NCBI GenBank assembly: GCA_934757825.1
Contig: CAKVLP010000001.1
Coordinates: 372,001-436,000, forward strand
Direction of reading: 5' to 3'
DNA: 64,000 nt
From: an uncultured Clostridia bacterium
GTDB lineage: Bacteria > Bacillota > Clostridia > Christensenellales > UBA1242
Of the stretch, positions 8,857 through 16,497 are shown in pieces. The first letter of the stretch is position 1. Every line of letters begins with the position of its first letter. Below the pieces are notes generated by a model that was given only the letters and a program-made list of their open reading frames with translations, did no database searches and was not told the origin of the DNA. The position numbers were made by a program, and so were the translations under genes.

Positions 8857-9279
8857 ATGATAGTAGATGAAATTAAAAAAGCAAATATTGAGGCGCTTAA
8901 AAATCACGACGCAAACCTAAGAAGCATTTATAGTGTTATTATGAACAAAATAATGCTAGCCGGCATCAACGCGCGCGCCAACGACACCGAAGTGACCGAT
9001 GTGGACGTTGTTAAGATTATCCAAAAGACCATTAAGGAACTTGACGAAGAGGCTGAAAACTACAAAAAAGTTGGCAATATGGAAGAGTGCAATAAAATTG
9101 GACTTCAAAGAAAAGCAATCGAAAAATACTTGCCAGCAATGCTAAGCAAAGAGAAAATTAAAGAAATTATTATGGGCTTAGACGACAAAACAGTGCCTAG
9201 CGTTATGCGTCACTTTAAAACAAACTACGCTGGTCAGTGCGACATGAAAGAAGTTAGCGAAGTTTTAAAATCACTTTAA
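8857..9279 (+). CDS. YqeY family protein (GatB/YqeY domain)
   Basis: A 140-aa protein matching the stand-alone YqeY family throughout: N-terminal helical hairpin with ...RSIYSVIMNKI, central EEAENYKKVGNMEECNKI, and LPAMLSKEKIKEII. The fold is shared with the GatB tail of the tRNA amidotransferase, but the function of the free protein is unclear. ATG 8857 lies 1 bp after the preceding stop, with GGAGA upstream. It is the last gene of the MazG-like/PanE-like/YqeY run and is followed by a terminator. YqeY genes usually travel with rpsU or dnaG, not with these neighbours. Confidence 0.85.
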   Translation: MIVDEIKKANIEALKNHDANLRSIYSVIMNKIMLAGINARANDTEVTDVDVVKIIQKTIKELDEEAENYKKVGNMEECNKIGLQRKAIEKYLPAMLSKEKIKEIIMGLDDKTVPSVMRHFKTNYAGQCDMKEVSEVLKSL

Positions 9280-9331
9280 TTTAAATGTTTTATATCCACT
9301 TTACTCAAAACTTAATAAGTATTATAAAAAA

Positions 9332-9358
9332 AACAACTCCTGGTGGGGTTGTTTTTTT
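9332..9358 (+). terminator. Rho-independent terminator
   Basis: AACAACTCC pairs with GGGGTTGTT (one G-T pair) around loop TGGT, followed by T5 or more. It ends the YqeY operon. Confidence 0.9.
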
Positions 9359-9475
9359 ACTCATTTTGTGTGAAATATGTACAATTTGTAATTGTTGTTT
9401 TAAGTTTTAAACTATGTGATTATCAAAATTTGTTTCGACAAAAAACAACATTTTCTACTTTTTACCTAAAAATTA

Positions 9476-9515
9476 CGACTTTTTGACAATAAGTGTATAC
9501 TTGTTGGAAAAGTCG
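9476..9515 (+). promoter_or_regulatory. 40-bp imperfect dyad upstream of nrdD
   Basis: CGACTTTT (9476-9483) pairs with AAAAGTCG (9508-9515). Inside, AAGT and ACTT flank GTAT, with unpaired bases between. It lies about 35 bp upstream of the nrdD -35 box and has no T tract. It could be an additional operator or an unusual hairpin; no known motif was recognised. Confidence 0.4.
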
Positions 9516-9547
9516 AAAAACAATTTAAAAATTTTCAATATTTTTGT

Positions 9548-9576
9548 TTGACACCCTATTTTTGTTATGATAGTAT
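9548..9576 (+). promoter_or_regulatory. nrdD promoter
   Basis: TTGACA (9548-9553) and TAGTAT (9571-9576) are separated by 17 bp. Both NrdR boxes lie downstream of the -10, a position where a bound repressor would block transcription. Confidence 0.75.
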
Positions 9577-9588
9577 CGAGGTAATAAA

Positions 9589-9604
9589 GCACAATTTGTT
9601 GTAG
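9589..9604 (+). promoter_or_regulatory. NrdR box 1 (weaker)
   Basis: GCACAATTTGTTGTAG matches the published NrdR consensus acaCwAtATaTwGtgt at 12 of 16 positions by my count. It starts 32 bp before box 2, about three helical turns, the usual spacing of tandem NrdR boxes. Confidence 0.6.
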
Positions 9605-9620
9605 TTGTGGCAAAACACAA

Positions 9621-9636
9621 ACACAATATATTGATT
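9621..9636 (+). promoter_or_regulatory. NrdR box 2 (strong)
   Basis: ACACAATATATTGATT matches the NrdR consensus at 14 of 16 positions by my count. NrdR is the ATP-cone repressor of ribonucleotide reductase genes in most bacteria; its own gene is not in this window. Confidence 0.8.
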
Positions 9637-9665
9637 GCCTTTATAATATATAAGGAGAGTATGTT

Positions 9666-12047
9666 ATGATTACTAAAATTAGAAAAAGAGATGGTAGACT
9701 TGCAGACTACGACATCACGAAGATTGAAAATGCTATCGCAAAGGCTATGATGAGCATTGGCGACGGCGAAATTAAAGACTGCAAAAAGATGGCAAAAATC
9801 ACCGAACTGTATTTGACCGAAAAATTCGTTGACGCTGTTCCATCTGTTGAAGACATTCAAGATATTGTTGAAAATGTTTTGATGAAAAATGGCTACGAAG
9901 ATGTTGCGAAGGCTTACATTATATATCGTAGAGACCACGAAAAAATTAGAAACATTAGCAATACTTTCCTAGATTATAAGGCGACTGTTGATAAGTATCT
10001 AAAACTTGCCGATTGGCGTGTTAAGGAAAACAGCACTGTTACTTATTCGGTGGGTGGGCTTATTTTGTCCAACAGCGGTGCAATCACAGCCAACTACTGG
10101 CTAAGCGACGTGTACGACAAGGAGATTGAGCAAGCGCACAAAAATGCCGATATTCACATTCACGACCTTAGTATGCTTACAGGCTATTGCGCTGGCTGGT
10201 CGCTAAAACAACTTATCAAAGAGGGGCTTGGCGGGGTTCCTGGCAAAATCACAAGTAGCCCAGCAAAACATCTAAGCACTCTTTGCAACCAAATGGTTAA
10301 TTTCCTTGGCATTATGCAAAACGAATGGGCTGGCGCACAGGCGTTTAGTTCGTTTGACACATATCTTGCGCCATTCGTAAAGATTGACAACCTAAGTTAT
10401 AAAGAAGTAAAACAAGGGCTTCAATCCTTTATTTACGGTGTTAACACTCCAAGCCGTTGGGGAACTCAGGCGCCATTTACAAACATCACGCTTGACTGGG
10501 TTGTTCCAAACGACTTAGCCGAACTTAACGCTATTGTTGGTGGTGTTGAGCAGGATTTTAAATATAAAGACTGCGTTAAAGAAATGGCGATGATCAATAA
10601 GGCGTTTATCGAAATTATGATTGAGGGCGACGCAAACGGCAGAGGATTCCAATATCCTATCCCTACATATTCTATCACCAAGGATTTTGATTGGTCGGAC
10701 ACCGAAAATAACCGCTTGTTGTTTGAAATGACCACCAAATATGGCACACCATATTTCTCCAACTACATCAATAGCGATATGGAACCTAGCGATGTTAGAA
10801 GTATGTGTTGTAGGTTAAGACTTGACCTTAGAGAACTTCGCAGAAAATCGGGCGGATACTTTGGAAGTGGCGAGTCGACCGGAAGCGTGGGCGTTGTTAC
10901 AATCAATATGCCACGTATTGCGTACTTGTCGAAATCGGAAGAGGAGTATTTTGACCGCCTTGGCAAAATGATGGATATTTCCGCACGAAGCCTAAAAATA
11001 AAACGTGACACAATCACAAAACTTCTTGAAAATGGATTGTATCCTTACACCAAGAGATATCTTGGAACATTTGCAAATCACTTCTCCACAATCGGTCTAG
11101 TTGGTATGAACGAGGCATGTTTAAACGCCGTGTGGATTGGACAAGATTTAACACACAAGGAAGCACAAGAATTTACTAAAAAGACCCTTAACTTTATGCG
11201 CGATAGACTATCGACCTATCAAGAGGAATATGGCGACCTTTATAACTTGGAAGCAACTCCTGCTGAGAGCACATCATATCGTCTTGCTAAACACGACAAA
11301 GAGCGCTGGCCAGATATCATCACTGCCAACGACGATAGCAAGGTGCCATATTACACCAATTCTAGCCACTTGCCAGTTGGATACACCGACGATATTTTCA
11401 AAGCACTTGACGTTCAAGACGAACTTCAAACCTTGTACACTTCGGGCACGGTTTTCCACACGTTCTTGGGTCAACGCCTAGAAGACTGGAAAGCAACAAT
11501 GAATTTGGTTAGAAAAATTGCTGAAAACTACAAACTTCCTTACTACACAATGAGCCCAACTTATTCGGTTTGTGCGACTCACGGCTACTTGGACGGCGAA
11601 CAACACACTTGTCCACATTGTGGCGGGCCAACTGAGGTGTATAGCCGAATTACCGGATATTATAGACCGGTTGCAAACTGGAACGACGGCAAGAGCCAAG
11701 AGTTTAAGGATAGAAAAAATTACAATATCGCAACATCTAAAATGGAACATTGCCACAAAAAAGATTGCGAGTGTGCTTGCCACGAAGAGGAACATCACGT
11801 AGACGAAAAGTTTGCAAAACCAGTGTTGTTTACATCTCCAACTTGTCCAAATTGCAAAATGGCAAAAACCATAATGACTAATGCAAAATTCGATTTCGAT
11901 ACGCTTGACGCTGTGGAAAACCGAGAACTTTGCGAGCGACTTGGAATTAAAAAAGCACCTACGCTTTTAATTCAAAAGGGCGATATGCAAATGATGTTTG
12001 ATAATGTGAGTGACATTAAAAAATATATAGAAGGATTGAAAAAATAA
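9666..12047 (+). CDS. nrdD: Anaerobic ribonucleoside-triphosphate reductase with C-terminal redoxin domain
   Basis: Class III RNR, 793 aa; reduces ribonucleotides to deoxyribonucleotides by glycyl-radical chemistry. Order: ATP-cone about residues 1-90 (allosteric regulation); catalytic barrel with MCCRLRLD (C381, C382) in the active-site region; Zn site with C636, H639, C649, C652; glycyl radical G664 in RITGYYRPV; a Cys/His-rich linker near 697-712; then a glutaredoxin/thioredoxin-like domain with CPNC at 727-730, ending GLKK. Usual NrdD proteins end soon after the radical loop, so about 110 residues are extra. The fused redoxin and adjacent trxB argue for redoxin rather than formate as reductant (inference). 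ATG 9666 follows AGGAG; an ATG at 9661 is out of frame. Confidence 0.95.
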   Translation: MITKIRKRDGRLADYDITKIENAIAKAMMSIGDGEIKDCKKMAKITELYLTEKFVDAVPSVEDIQDIVENVLMKNGYEDVAKAYIIYRRDHEKIRNISNTFLDYKATVDKYLKLADWRVKENSTVTYSVGGLILSNSGAITANYWLSDVYDKEIEQAHKNADIHIHDLSMLTGYCAGWSLKQLIKEGLGGVPGKITSSPAKHLSTLCNQMVNFLGIMQNEWAGAQAFSSFDTYLAPFVKIDNLSYKEVKQGLQSFIYGVNTPSRWGTQAPFTNITLDWVVPNDLAELNAIVGGVEQDFKYKDCVKEMAMINKAFIEIMIEGDANGRGFQYPIPTYSITKDFDWSDTENNRLLFEMTTKYGTPYFSNYINSDMEPSDVRSMCCRLRLDLRELRRKSGGYFGSGESTGSVGVVTINMPRIAYLSKSEEEYFDRLGKMMDISARSLKIKRDTITKLLENGLYPYTKRYLGTFANHFSTIGLVGMNEACLNAVWIGQDLTHKEAQEFTKKTLNFMRDRLSTYQEEYGDLYNLEATPAESTSYRLAKHDKERWPDIITANDDSKVPYYTNSSHLPVGYTDDIFKALDVQDELQTLYTSGTVFHTFLGQRLEDWKATMNLVRKIAENYKLPYYTMSPTYSVCATHGYLDGEQHTCPHCGGPTEVYSRITGYYRPVANWNDGKSQEFKDRKNYNIATSKMEHCHKKDCECACHEEEHHVDEKFAKPVLFTSPTCPNCKMAKTIMTNAKFDFDTLDAVENRELCERLGIKKAPTLLIQKGDMQMMFDNVSDIKKYIEGLKK

Positions 12048-12049
12048 TT

Positions 12050-12958
12050 ATGTTTGATATAACAATAATTGGCAGTGGGGTGGCAGGAATGACTGCTGCC
12101 CTTTATGCTTTGCGAGGTGACAAAAGCGTGCTTGTGCTAGAGCGTGAAACCTACGGCGGACAGATCGCCAAGTCGCCAAAAGTGGAAAATTACCCTACCA
12201 TTAAGAGCATCTCGGGCTACGAACTTAGCGACAAAATGTACGAGCAGATAATCGACCTTGGCGCAAATTTCGAACTTGAAGAGGTCGAAAAACTCGAAAA
12301 GGACGGAGATATATTTAAAATAACCACCGATTATCACACATACGAGTCGAAAAGTGTGGTTATTGCCAACGGTGTAAAGCCAAGAATGTTGGGGCTAAAT
12401 AGGGAAGACGAGTTGCTAGGCAAGGGCGTGTACTATTGCGCCATTTGCGACGGTCCATTCTATAAGGGCAAAGACGTTGTTTTGGTGGGTGACGGCAACA
12501 GCGCTATGCAGTACGCGCTACTTCTAGCCGGATTTTGCCATAAGGTAACAATGGTCACAATGTTTGATATGTTCTTCGGCGAAAAAGCGCTTGAAGAAGC
12601 AGTGAGAAATAACAAAAAAATTGAAATTATCCCGAATGCGGTCGCTAGCAAGTTGATTGGCGAGGAGTCGCTTGAAAAGGTTGAGTTTAAAAGGACTGAT
12701 GGCTCAACATTCGAGATAGCCACCCCTGCACTTTTTGTTGCGATTGGTCAGGTGTCAGACAACGATAAGTTTAAGGATTTGGTCGACTTAGATAATGCCG
12801 GCTATATTTTGGCGGACGAAAGTTGCACCACCAAGACCGCTGGGCTTTTTGTCGCTGGGGATTGCCGTGCGAAAAGGGTTAGACAGGTCGCAACCGCAGT
12901 AGGCGACGGTGCAGTGGCTGGCACGCAAGCGGTTAATTATGTAAATTCGCTTAAATAG
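12050..12958 (+). CDS. trxB: Thioredoxin reductase-like flavoprotein
   Basis: A 302-aa FAD/NAD(P)H disulfide reductase of TrxB size. The N-terminal FAD site is IGSGVAG and the redox-active site is CAIC (C130, C133). The second nucleotide site is VGDGNSA and the C-terminal FAD segment is FVAGDC. It starts 2 bp after nrdD, so the two are surely co-transcribed and perhaps translationally coupled. From this position it probably recharges the redoxin domain fused to NrdD. The nucleotide-binding motif VGDGNSAMQYA departs from the usual GGGDSA, so NADPH versus other donors (for example ferredoxin-dependent homologues) cannot be decided. Confidence 0.9.
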   Translation: MFDITIIGSGVAGMTAALYALRGDKSVLVLERETYGGQIAKSPKVENYPTIKSISGYELSDKMYEQIIDLGANFELEEVEKLEKDGDIFKITTDYHTYESKSVVIANGVKPRMLGLNREDELLGKGVYYCAICDGPFYKGKDVVLVGDGNSAMQYALLLAGFCHKVTMVTMFDMFFGEKALEEAVRNNKKIEIIPNAVASKLIGEESLEKVEFKRTDGSTFEIATPALFVAIGQVSDNDKFKDLVDLDNAGYILADESCTTKTAGLFVAGDCRAKRVRQVATAVGDGAVAGTQAVNYVNSLK

Positions 12959-12966
12959 GAAAAATT

Positions 12967-13650
12967 ATGAAAATATATGGATTAGAAAAGTTGTCAATGG
13001 TCGATTTCGGAAGCCTTTGCTCCGCAGTGATTTTCACGGGCGGGTGCAATTTTAGGTGCCCGTTTTGCCACAACTCTGGACTTGTGAATTTGGACGTAAC
13101 TCCGCTTGACGAACAAGAGGTTTTTGATTATCTAATCTCTCGAAAAAAACTACTCGACGGCGTAGTTGTTAGCGGAGGCGAGCCTACACTTTATCCCGAT
13201 TTGCCCGAGTTTATTAAAAAAATTAAGGATTTGGGATATAAAATAAAACTCGACACCAATGGCACAAACTATGCGATGCTAAAAAAACTAATTGACGAAA
13301 AACTTGTGGATTTTGTGGCTATGGACATTAAAAACTCGCTTGAAATGTATCCGCTCACTGCGGGCACAACTTGTGGGCAAGAGGATATTGTAAAAAGCAT
13401 AGAACTTTTGAAAACCAACGTGGTTGACTACGAATTTCGCACAACTCTTGTGGACGGTTTGCATACTAATGCGTCCATTAAAGAAATGGGCGAAATTGTT
13501 AAGGGCGCTAAAAAAATGTATCTTCAAAAATTTGTCGATAATGGAACAACAATAAAAGGCGGTTTAAAAGAAGTGCCAAAAGACAAAGCCGAGGAATATA
13601 AAAATATCCTTTCAAATTATGTGACCTCTGTTTCCCTCCGCGGATACTAA
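12967..13650 (+). CDS. nrdG: Anaerobic ribonucleotide reductase activating protein (radical SAM)
   Basis: A 227-aa radical-SAM enzyme. The CxxxCxxC cluster motif is C27, C31, C34 in GGCNFRCPFCHN, and GGEPTLY is the SAM-binding GGE motif. It generates the glycyl radical on NrdD by reductive cleavage of S-adenosylmethionine. It resembles the YjjW/NrdG2 type (MKIYGLEKLSMVDFG...), longer than E. coli NrdG (154 aa). It lies 8 bp after trxB with an AGGAAAA site and closes the operon. A hairpin without T tract follows at 13678, and a clear terminator at 13781. Confidence 0.9.
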   Translation: MKIYGLEKLSMVDFGSLCSAVIFTGGCNFRCPFCHNSGLVNLDVTPLDEQEVFDYLISRKKLLDGVVVSGGEPTLYPDLPEFIKKIKDLGYKIKLDTNGTNYAMLKKLIDEKLVDFVAMDIKNSLEMYPLTAGTTCGQEDIVKSIELLKTNVVDYEFRTTLVDGLHTNASIKEMGEIVKGAKKMYLQKFVDNGTTIKGGLKEVPKDKAEEYKNILSNYVTSVSLRGY

Positions 13651-13677
13651 CACCTCACTTGGGACATTAAAACTTTG

Positions 13678-13706
13678 ATAAGGTCTATACGTAAAAAAGA
13701 CCTTAT
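13678..13706 (+). other. Hairpin without T tract downstream of nrdG
   Basis: ATAAGGTCT pairs perfectly with AGACCTTAT around an 11-nt loop. No T run follows, so it is not a typical terminator; it could be a 3'-end stabiliser or a pause site. Confidence 0.4.
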
Positions 13707-13780
13707 ATAACAAAACTAATTAACGCTATCAAGTCTTGCAGAAAAAAATTTTTATATTAAATGTTTAAAATAATAAATAA

Positions 13781-13810
13781 AAAACTTTGTAGGTTATGCA
13801 AAGTTTTTTC
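13781..13810 (+). terminator. Rho-independent terminator, copy 1 of a pair
   Basis: AAAACTTTG pairs with CAAAGTTTT; the loop contains AGGTTAT; T6 follows. It probably ends the nrd operon about 130 bp after nrdG. It differs by a single base in the stem/loop from the hairpin at 14321. Confidence 0.85.
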
Positions 13811-13895
13811 TTTTGTAACAAACTTGAAAATTTTTTAATTTACAATTAACACAATTATCATTTAAACAAATCGTAACTATACTCATCTTGTTGAT

Positions 13896-13925
13896 TTGAC
13901 TTGTACGCTCTTTCTTTGTTATCAT
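13896..13925 (+). promoter_or_regulatory. Putative sigma-A promoter
   Basis: TTGACT and TATCAT are separated by 18 bp, directly upstream of the 120-aa orphan gene. Confidence 0.5.
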
Positions 13926-13947
13926 AAAAACAAGATAAGGAAGAGTT

Positions 13948-14310
13948 ATGAAAATTAAAGATTGGGAAAAGTATGTAACTGAAAAATATGGTGCAGTAAA
14001 AGTAACAGAATTCGACGATTTAAAAAACTATTTAAGTGACCAGCGAAACTATGCACACAATTTTACACCAGAGGAAATCACGGAAACAGAGATTATGAAC
14101 GATGAATATTATGGCGCATACATTTTCGATGAAAATAAAATCGCTGGCAGAGAAGTGATAACCAAATATGAATCTTGTTGGAATAGATTGATTGTTGTAT
14201 TGGCATCAGATGATAAGGTCAATATTTCAAACTATTGTATTAATGCTGCTGGTGGTTTAACCGATGAGGAAAGTAGCAGGTTCTATAATGACATTAACCC
14301 ATTAAAATGA
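13948..14310 (+). CDS. Hypothetical protein, 120 aa
   Basis: Not recognised. It is a soluble, acidic protein with many charged and aromatic residues, no signal peptide or membrane segment, and a start supported by AAGGAAGAG 6 bp upstream. It has a C-terminal segment NYCINAAGGLTDEESSRF and two cysteines (C73 or near, and in NYC). The size and acidity would suit a cytoplasmic SMI1/KNR4-type or immunity-like protein, but no motif proves this. It is a monocistronic gene with its own promoter and is bracketed by two near-identical terminators, which may mean it was inserted as a unit. Confidence 0.6.
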   Translation: MKIKDWEKYVTEKYGAVKVTEFDDLKNYLSDQRNYAHNFTPEEITETEIMNDEYYGAYIFDENKIAGREVITKYESCWNRLIVVLASDDKVNISNYCINAAGGLTDEESSRFYNDINPLK

Positions 14311-14320
14311 TTGTGTAAAA

Positions 14321-14351
14321 AAAACTTTGCAGGTTATGCAAAGTTTTTTTG
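14321..14351 (+). terminator. Rho-independent terminator, copy 2 of a pair
   Basis: AAAACTTTGC pairs perfectly with GCAAAGTTTT around loop AGGTTAT, followed by T7. It ends the 120-aa gene; see copy 1 at 13781. Confidence 0.9.
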
Positions 14352-14370
14352 TCATCTTTTAGAGAGTTTG

Positions 14371-14814
14371 TTATTTGTTTCTTGCTTCTCTAACTGGTGT
14401 ACGATTAAGTTTTGCGTTGATGTTTCCCACGCAGAAAATAACGATACTAAGAATGTTGATTGCAAGAATGTTGCCCACCTCAAATAGGTAAAGAGATAGG
14501 TCGCCAGTTGGTATAAGGCCGTTGTTGATGGTAAGGCGAGCGTACAACACAAAGCATACTATCACAACTCCAACCGTCAAAGCGTATAGAATAAATCCAG
14601 CAATGTAGGTTGAAGCGCCCATATACAAGCTTACGCAATCGTATATCACAACCGCAACAAGTAGTCCAGCAAGTGCGATATAACAAATCCTAACCCATAG
14701 CGCCACGTTGGTTCGAAGTAGCCCGATAATAAGCGTTACAACAAGTGCAAGCATAATTAGGACGCACCCAAAATAGGCGATGGTTAGCAAGGTTTTGTTG
14801 GCGTTGGTTTTCAT
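14371..14814 (-). CDS. Four-helix membrane protein of unknown function
   Basis: The start is set at the ATG giving MKTNANKTLLTIAYFG, because AAGGAGG lies 6 bp upstream; a longer frame upstream has no ribosome site. It encodes 147 aa with four clear hydrophobic segments (about residues 8-33, 38-62, 69-92, 110-132), short loops and a basic tail ending RTPVREARNK, so both ends are probably cytoplasmic. No family was recognised. It is divergent from the permease gene at 14961 and convergent with the 120-aa gene; a TATAAT-like -10 lies at its upstream side. Confidence 0.65.
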   Translation of the reverse strand: MKTNANKTLLTIAYFGCVLIMLALVVTLIIGLLRTNVALWVRICYIALAGLLVAVVIYDCVSLYMGASTYIAGFILYALTVGVVIVCFVLYARLTINNGLIPTGDLSLYLFEVGNILAINILSIVIFCVGNINAKLNRTPVREARNK

Positions 14815-14884
14815 TTTAATCCTCCTTAAAAACAATTTTGTTATTATATTTTTTGCAAAATTTGTCGGAATATACATCTTGCAA

Positions 14885-14900
14885 AACACTTAATAGTGTT
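14885..14900 (+). promoter_or_regulatory. Small dyad between divergent genes
   Basis: AACACT TAAT AGTGTT is a perfect inverted repeat between the two divergent start regions, just upstream of the permease promoter. It is a possible operator; no regulator is known. Confidence 0.35.
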
Positions 14901-14909
14901 GTCAAACTA

Positions 14910-14936
14910 TTGACTTAAAATGATATTTGGTATAAT
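14910..14936 (+). promoter_or_regulatory. Promoter of the permease-queH unit
   Basis: A perfect TATAAT at 14931-14936 lies 24 bp before the permease start codon region. TTGACT at 14910 has a short 15-bp spacer; the overlapping TATTGA at 14908 would give 17 bp. Confidence 0.55.
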
Positions 14937-14960
14937 ATAGTTTTGTTTTTAGGAGGACGT

Positions 14961-15923
14961 ATGTGGGAAGCGATACTCGATGCAATACTCGACGCACTTA
15001 AAGTATTTCCAATATTGCTACTTTGCTATGTTTTGATAGAACTCATTGAGTTAAAAACTGCAAAATCACTGCAAAATAGCCGATTTTTGAAGGGGAAATT
15101 TGCCCCTTTGTTTGGCGCAGGTGTTGGGCTTGTTCCGCAGTGTGGATTTTCGGTTATTGCAACCGATTTGTACACTAAAAAATCGCTTTCGCTTGGCACG
15201 CTTATGGCAATCTATATTGCGACTAGCGACGAAGCAATCCCAATACTTTTGTCCAATTCGTATAGCGCGGGCAAATTGTGGCTAATACTACTTATCAAAT
15301 TTGGTCTTGCAATTGTTGTGGGCTACTCGGTTATGCTACTAGGCCATTTTGTAAAACCGAAACAAGATTACATCGAAAAAATTGAATATATTGACGATAA
15401 AAAGTCGTCGAAAATAAATGTGACTGATAGTGATTGCGAACATGATTACTTGATGGGCGAGATGAACGCCCCAGATGGAGAGCACCACACAGGCTGCTGC
15501 GGCCACGAGATAGAAGAAGAGGGTGGGAAACTTACATTTTGGCAGTTTATAAAACATCCGCTTTTGCATAGCGCAAGGATTTTTGCATTTATCCTTGGCA
15601 TAAACCTTGTGGTCGGACTGCTAGTTTATTTCATAACCGAGGACGCAATTTTATCTTTTCTAAACACCACAACTTGGCTTCAACCGATTTTTGCGGGGTT
15701 AGTTGGGCTTATCCCAAACTGTGCATCTAGCGTGGTTATTAGCAAATTTTTTGCAATGGGTGGGCTTACACTTGGCGCGTGCGTGGCAGGGCTTTCCGCC
15801 AACGCAGGTCTTGGACTAATGATGCTTATAAAACAAAACAAAAACAGAAAACAAACCATTTTGATTATCCTATCGCTATATTTAATAAGTGTAGTTGCGG
15901 GATATATAATCACTTTAATATAG
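14961..15923 (+). CDS. Putative heavy-metal/arsenic efflux permease (ArsP_2-like)
   Basis: ATG 14961 follows TAGGAGGA, giving 320 aa. It has two homologous membrane halves, each with the same core (GLVPQCGFSV near residue 55 and GLIPNCASSV in the second half). They are joined by a hydrophilic His/Cys-rich loop (residues about 150-185: DCEHDYLMGEMNAP, then EHHTGCCGHE). The duplicated PxC core and cytoplasmic metal-binding loop fit the putative 10-TM metal exporter family (PF11449), sometimes named manganese or arsenic transporter. Substrate is not proven. It is followed 9 bp later by queH, probably on the same transcript. Confidence 0.65.
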   Translation: MWEAILDAILDALKVFPILLLCYVLIELIELKTAKSLQNSRFLKGKFAPLFGAGVGLVPQCGFSVIATDLYTKKSLSLGTLMAIYIATSDEAIPILLSNSYSAGKLWLILLIKFGLAIVVGYSVMLLGHFVKPKQDYIEKIEYIDDKKSSKINVTDSDCEHDYLMGEMNAPDGEHHTGCCGHEIEEEGGKLTFWQFIKHPLLHSARIFAFILGINLVVGLLVYFITEDAILSFLNTTTWLQPIFAGLVGLIPNCASSVVISKFFAMGGLTLGACVAGLSANAGLGLMMLIKQNKNRKQTILIILSLYLISVVAGYIITLI

Positions 15924-15932
15924 GAGGAAAAC

Positions 15933-16469
15933 GTGGAAAGGTTGTTGCTACATAGTTGTTGTGGTCCTTGCAGTAGCGGGGTGCTGGACCAACTTACCGC
16001 AAACTACGACGTGACCGTTTATTTTTACAATCCCAATATCTACCCTGAGGAAGAATATCTAAAAAGGGCTAAGGCTCAAAGCGATTTCTTGACTCAAATG
16101 GGCATATCGTGTGTGATAGAAGACTATCACCCCGAAGAATACGAGGCTGTTGTTAAGGGCTTAGAAAACCAACCCGAAGGCGGAAATAGATGCCTAAAAT
16201 GCTTCGAACTTCGCCTTGAAAAAACCGCTAAGTATGCAAAACAAAAAGGCTACGATATATTTACTACGACCCTGTCGGTTAGCCCACATAAGGACTACAT
16301 TGCCATAAACAAAATAGGCAAGGCGATGGAAGAAAAATATGGTGTTAAATTCTTGGAAGCCAATTTCAAGAAAAATGACGGATATTTAAAGAGTATCCAG
16401 AACAGCAAAAAATATGGCATCTATCGTCAAAACTATTGTGGGTGTAAATATTCACTTCCAAAAAAATAA
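15933..16469 (+). CDS. queH: Epoxyqueuosine reductase QueH
   Basis: A 178-aa protein of the DUF208/QueH family, which reduces epoxyqueuosine to queuosine in tRNA wobble positions; it is non-orthologous to QueG. Conserved cysteines are visible: SCCGPC near the N-terminus, RCLKCFELR in the middle and NYCGCKYS near the C-terminus, ligands of the Fe-S cluster and second metal. The start is GTG 15933 with AGGAGG at ideal spacing; no ATG is available there. No other queuosine gene is in the window. Confidence 0.92.
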   Translation: MERLLLHSCCGPCSSGVLDQLTANYDVTVYFYNPNIYPEEEYLKRAKAQSDFLTQMGISCVIEDYHPEEYEAVVKGLENQPEGGNRCLKCFELRLEKTAKYAKQKGYDIFTTTLSVSPHKDYIAINKIGKAMEEKYGVKFLEANFKKNDGYLKSIQNSKKYGIYRQNYCGCKYSLPKK

Positions 16470-16497
16470 AAACCATACAATTTTGTATGGTTTTTTT
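16467..16497. terminator. Bidirectional terminator
   Basis: AACCATACAA and TTGTATGGTT are separated by two bases, with A-run before and T7 after. It serves queH on the plus strand and uppP on the minus strand; the uppP stop codon overlaps the T run. Confidence 0.9.

Noticed and set aside
9525..9938. A 137-codon minus-strand frame over the start of nrdD
   Set aside because: It covers the promoter and NrdR boxes of nrdD and the ATP-cone; no ribosome site.
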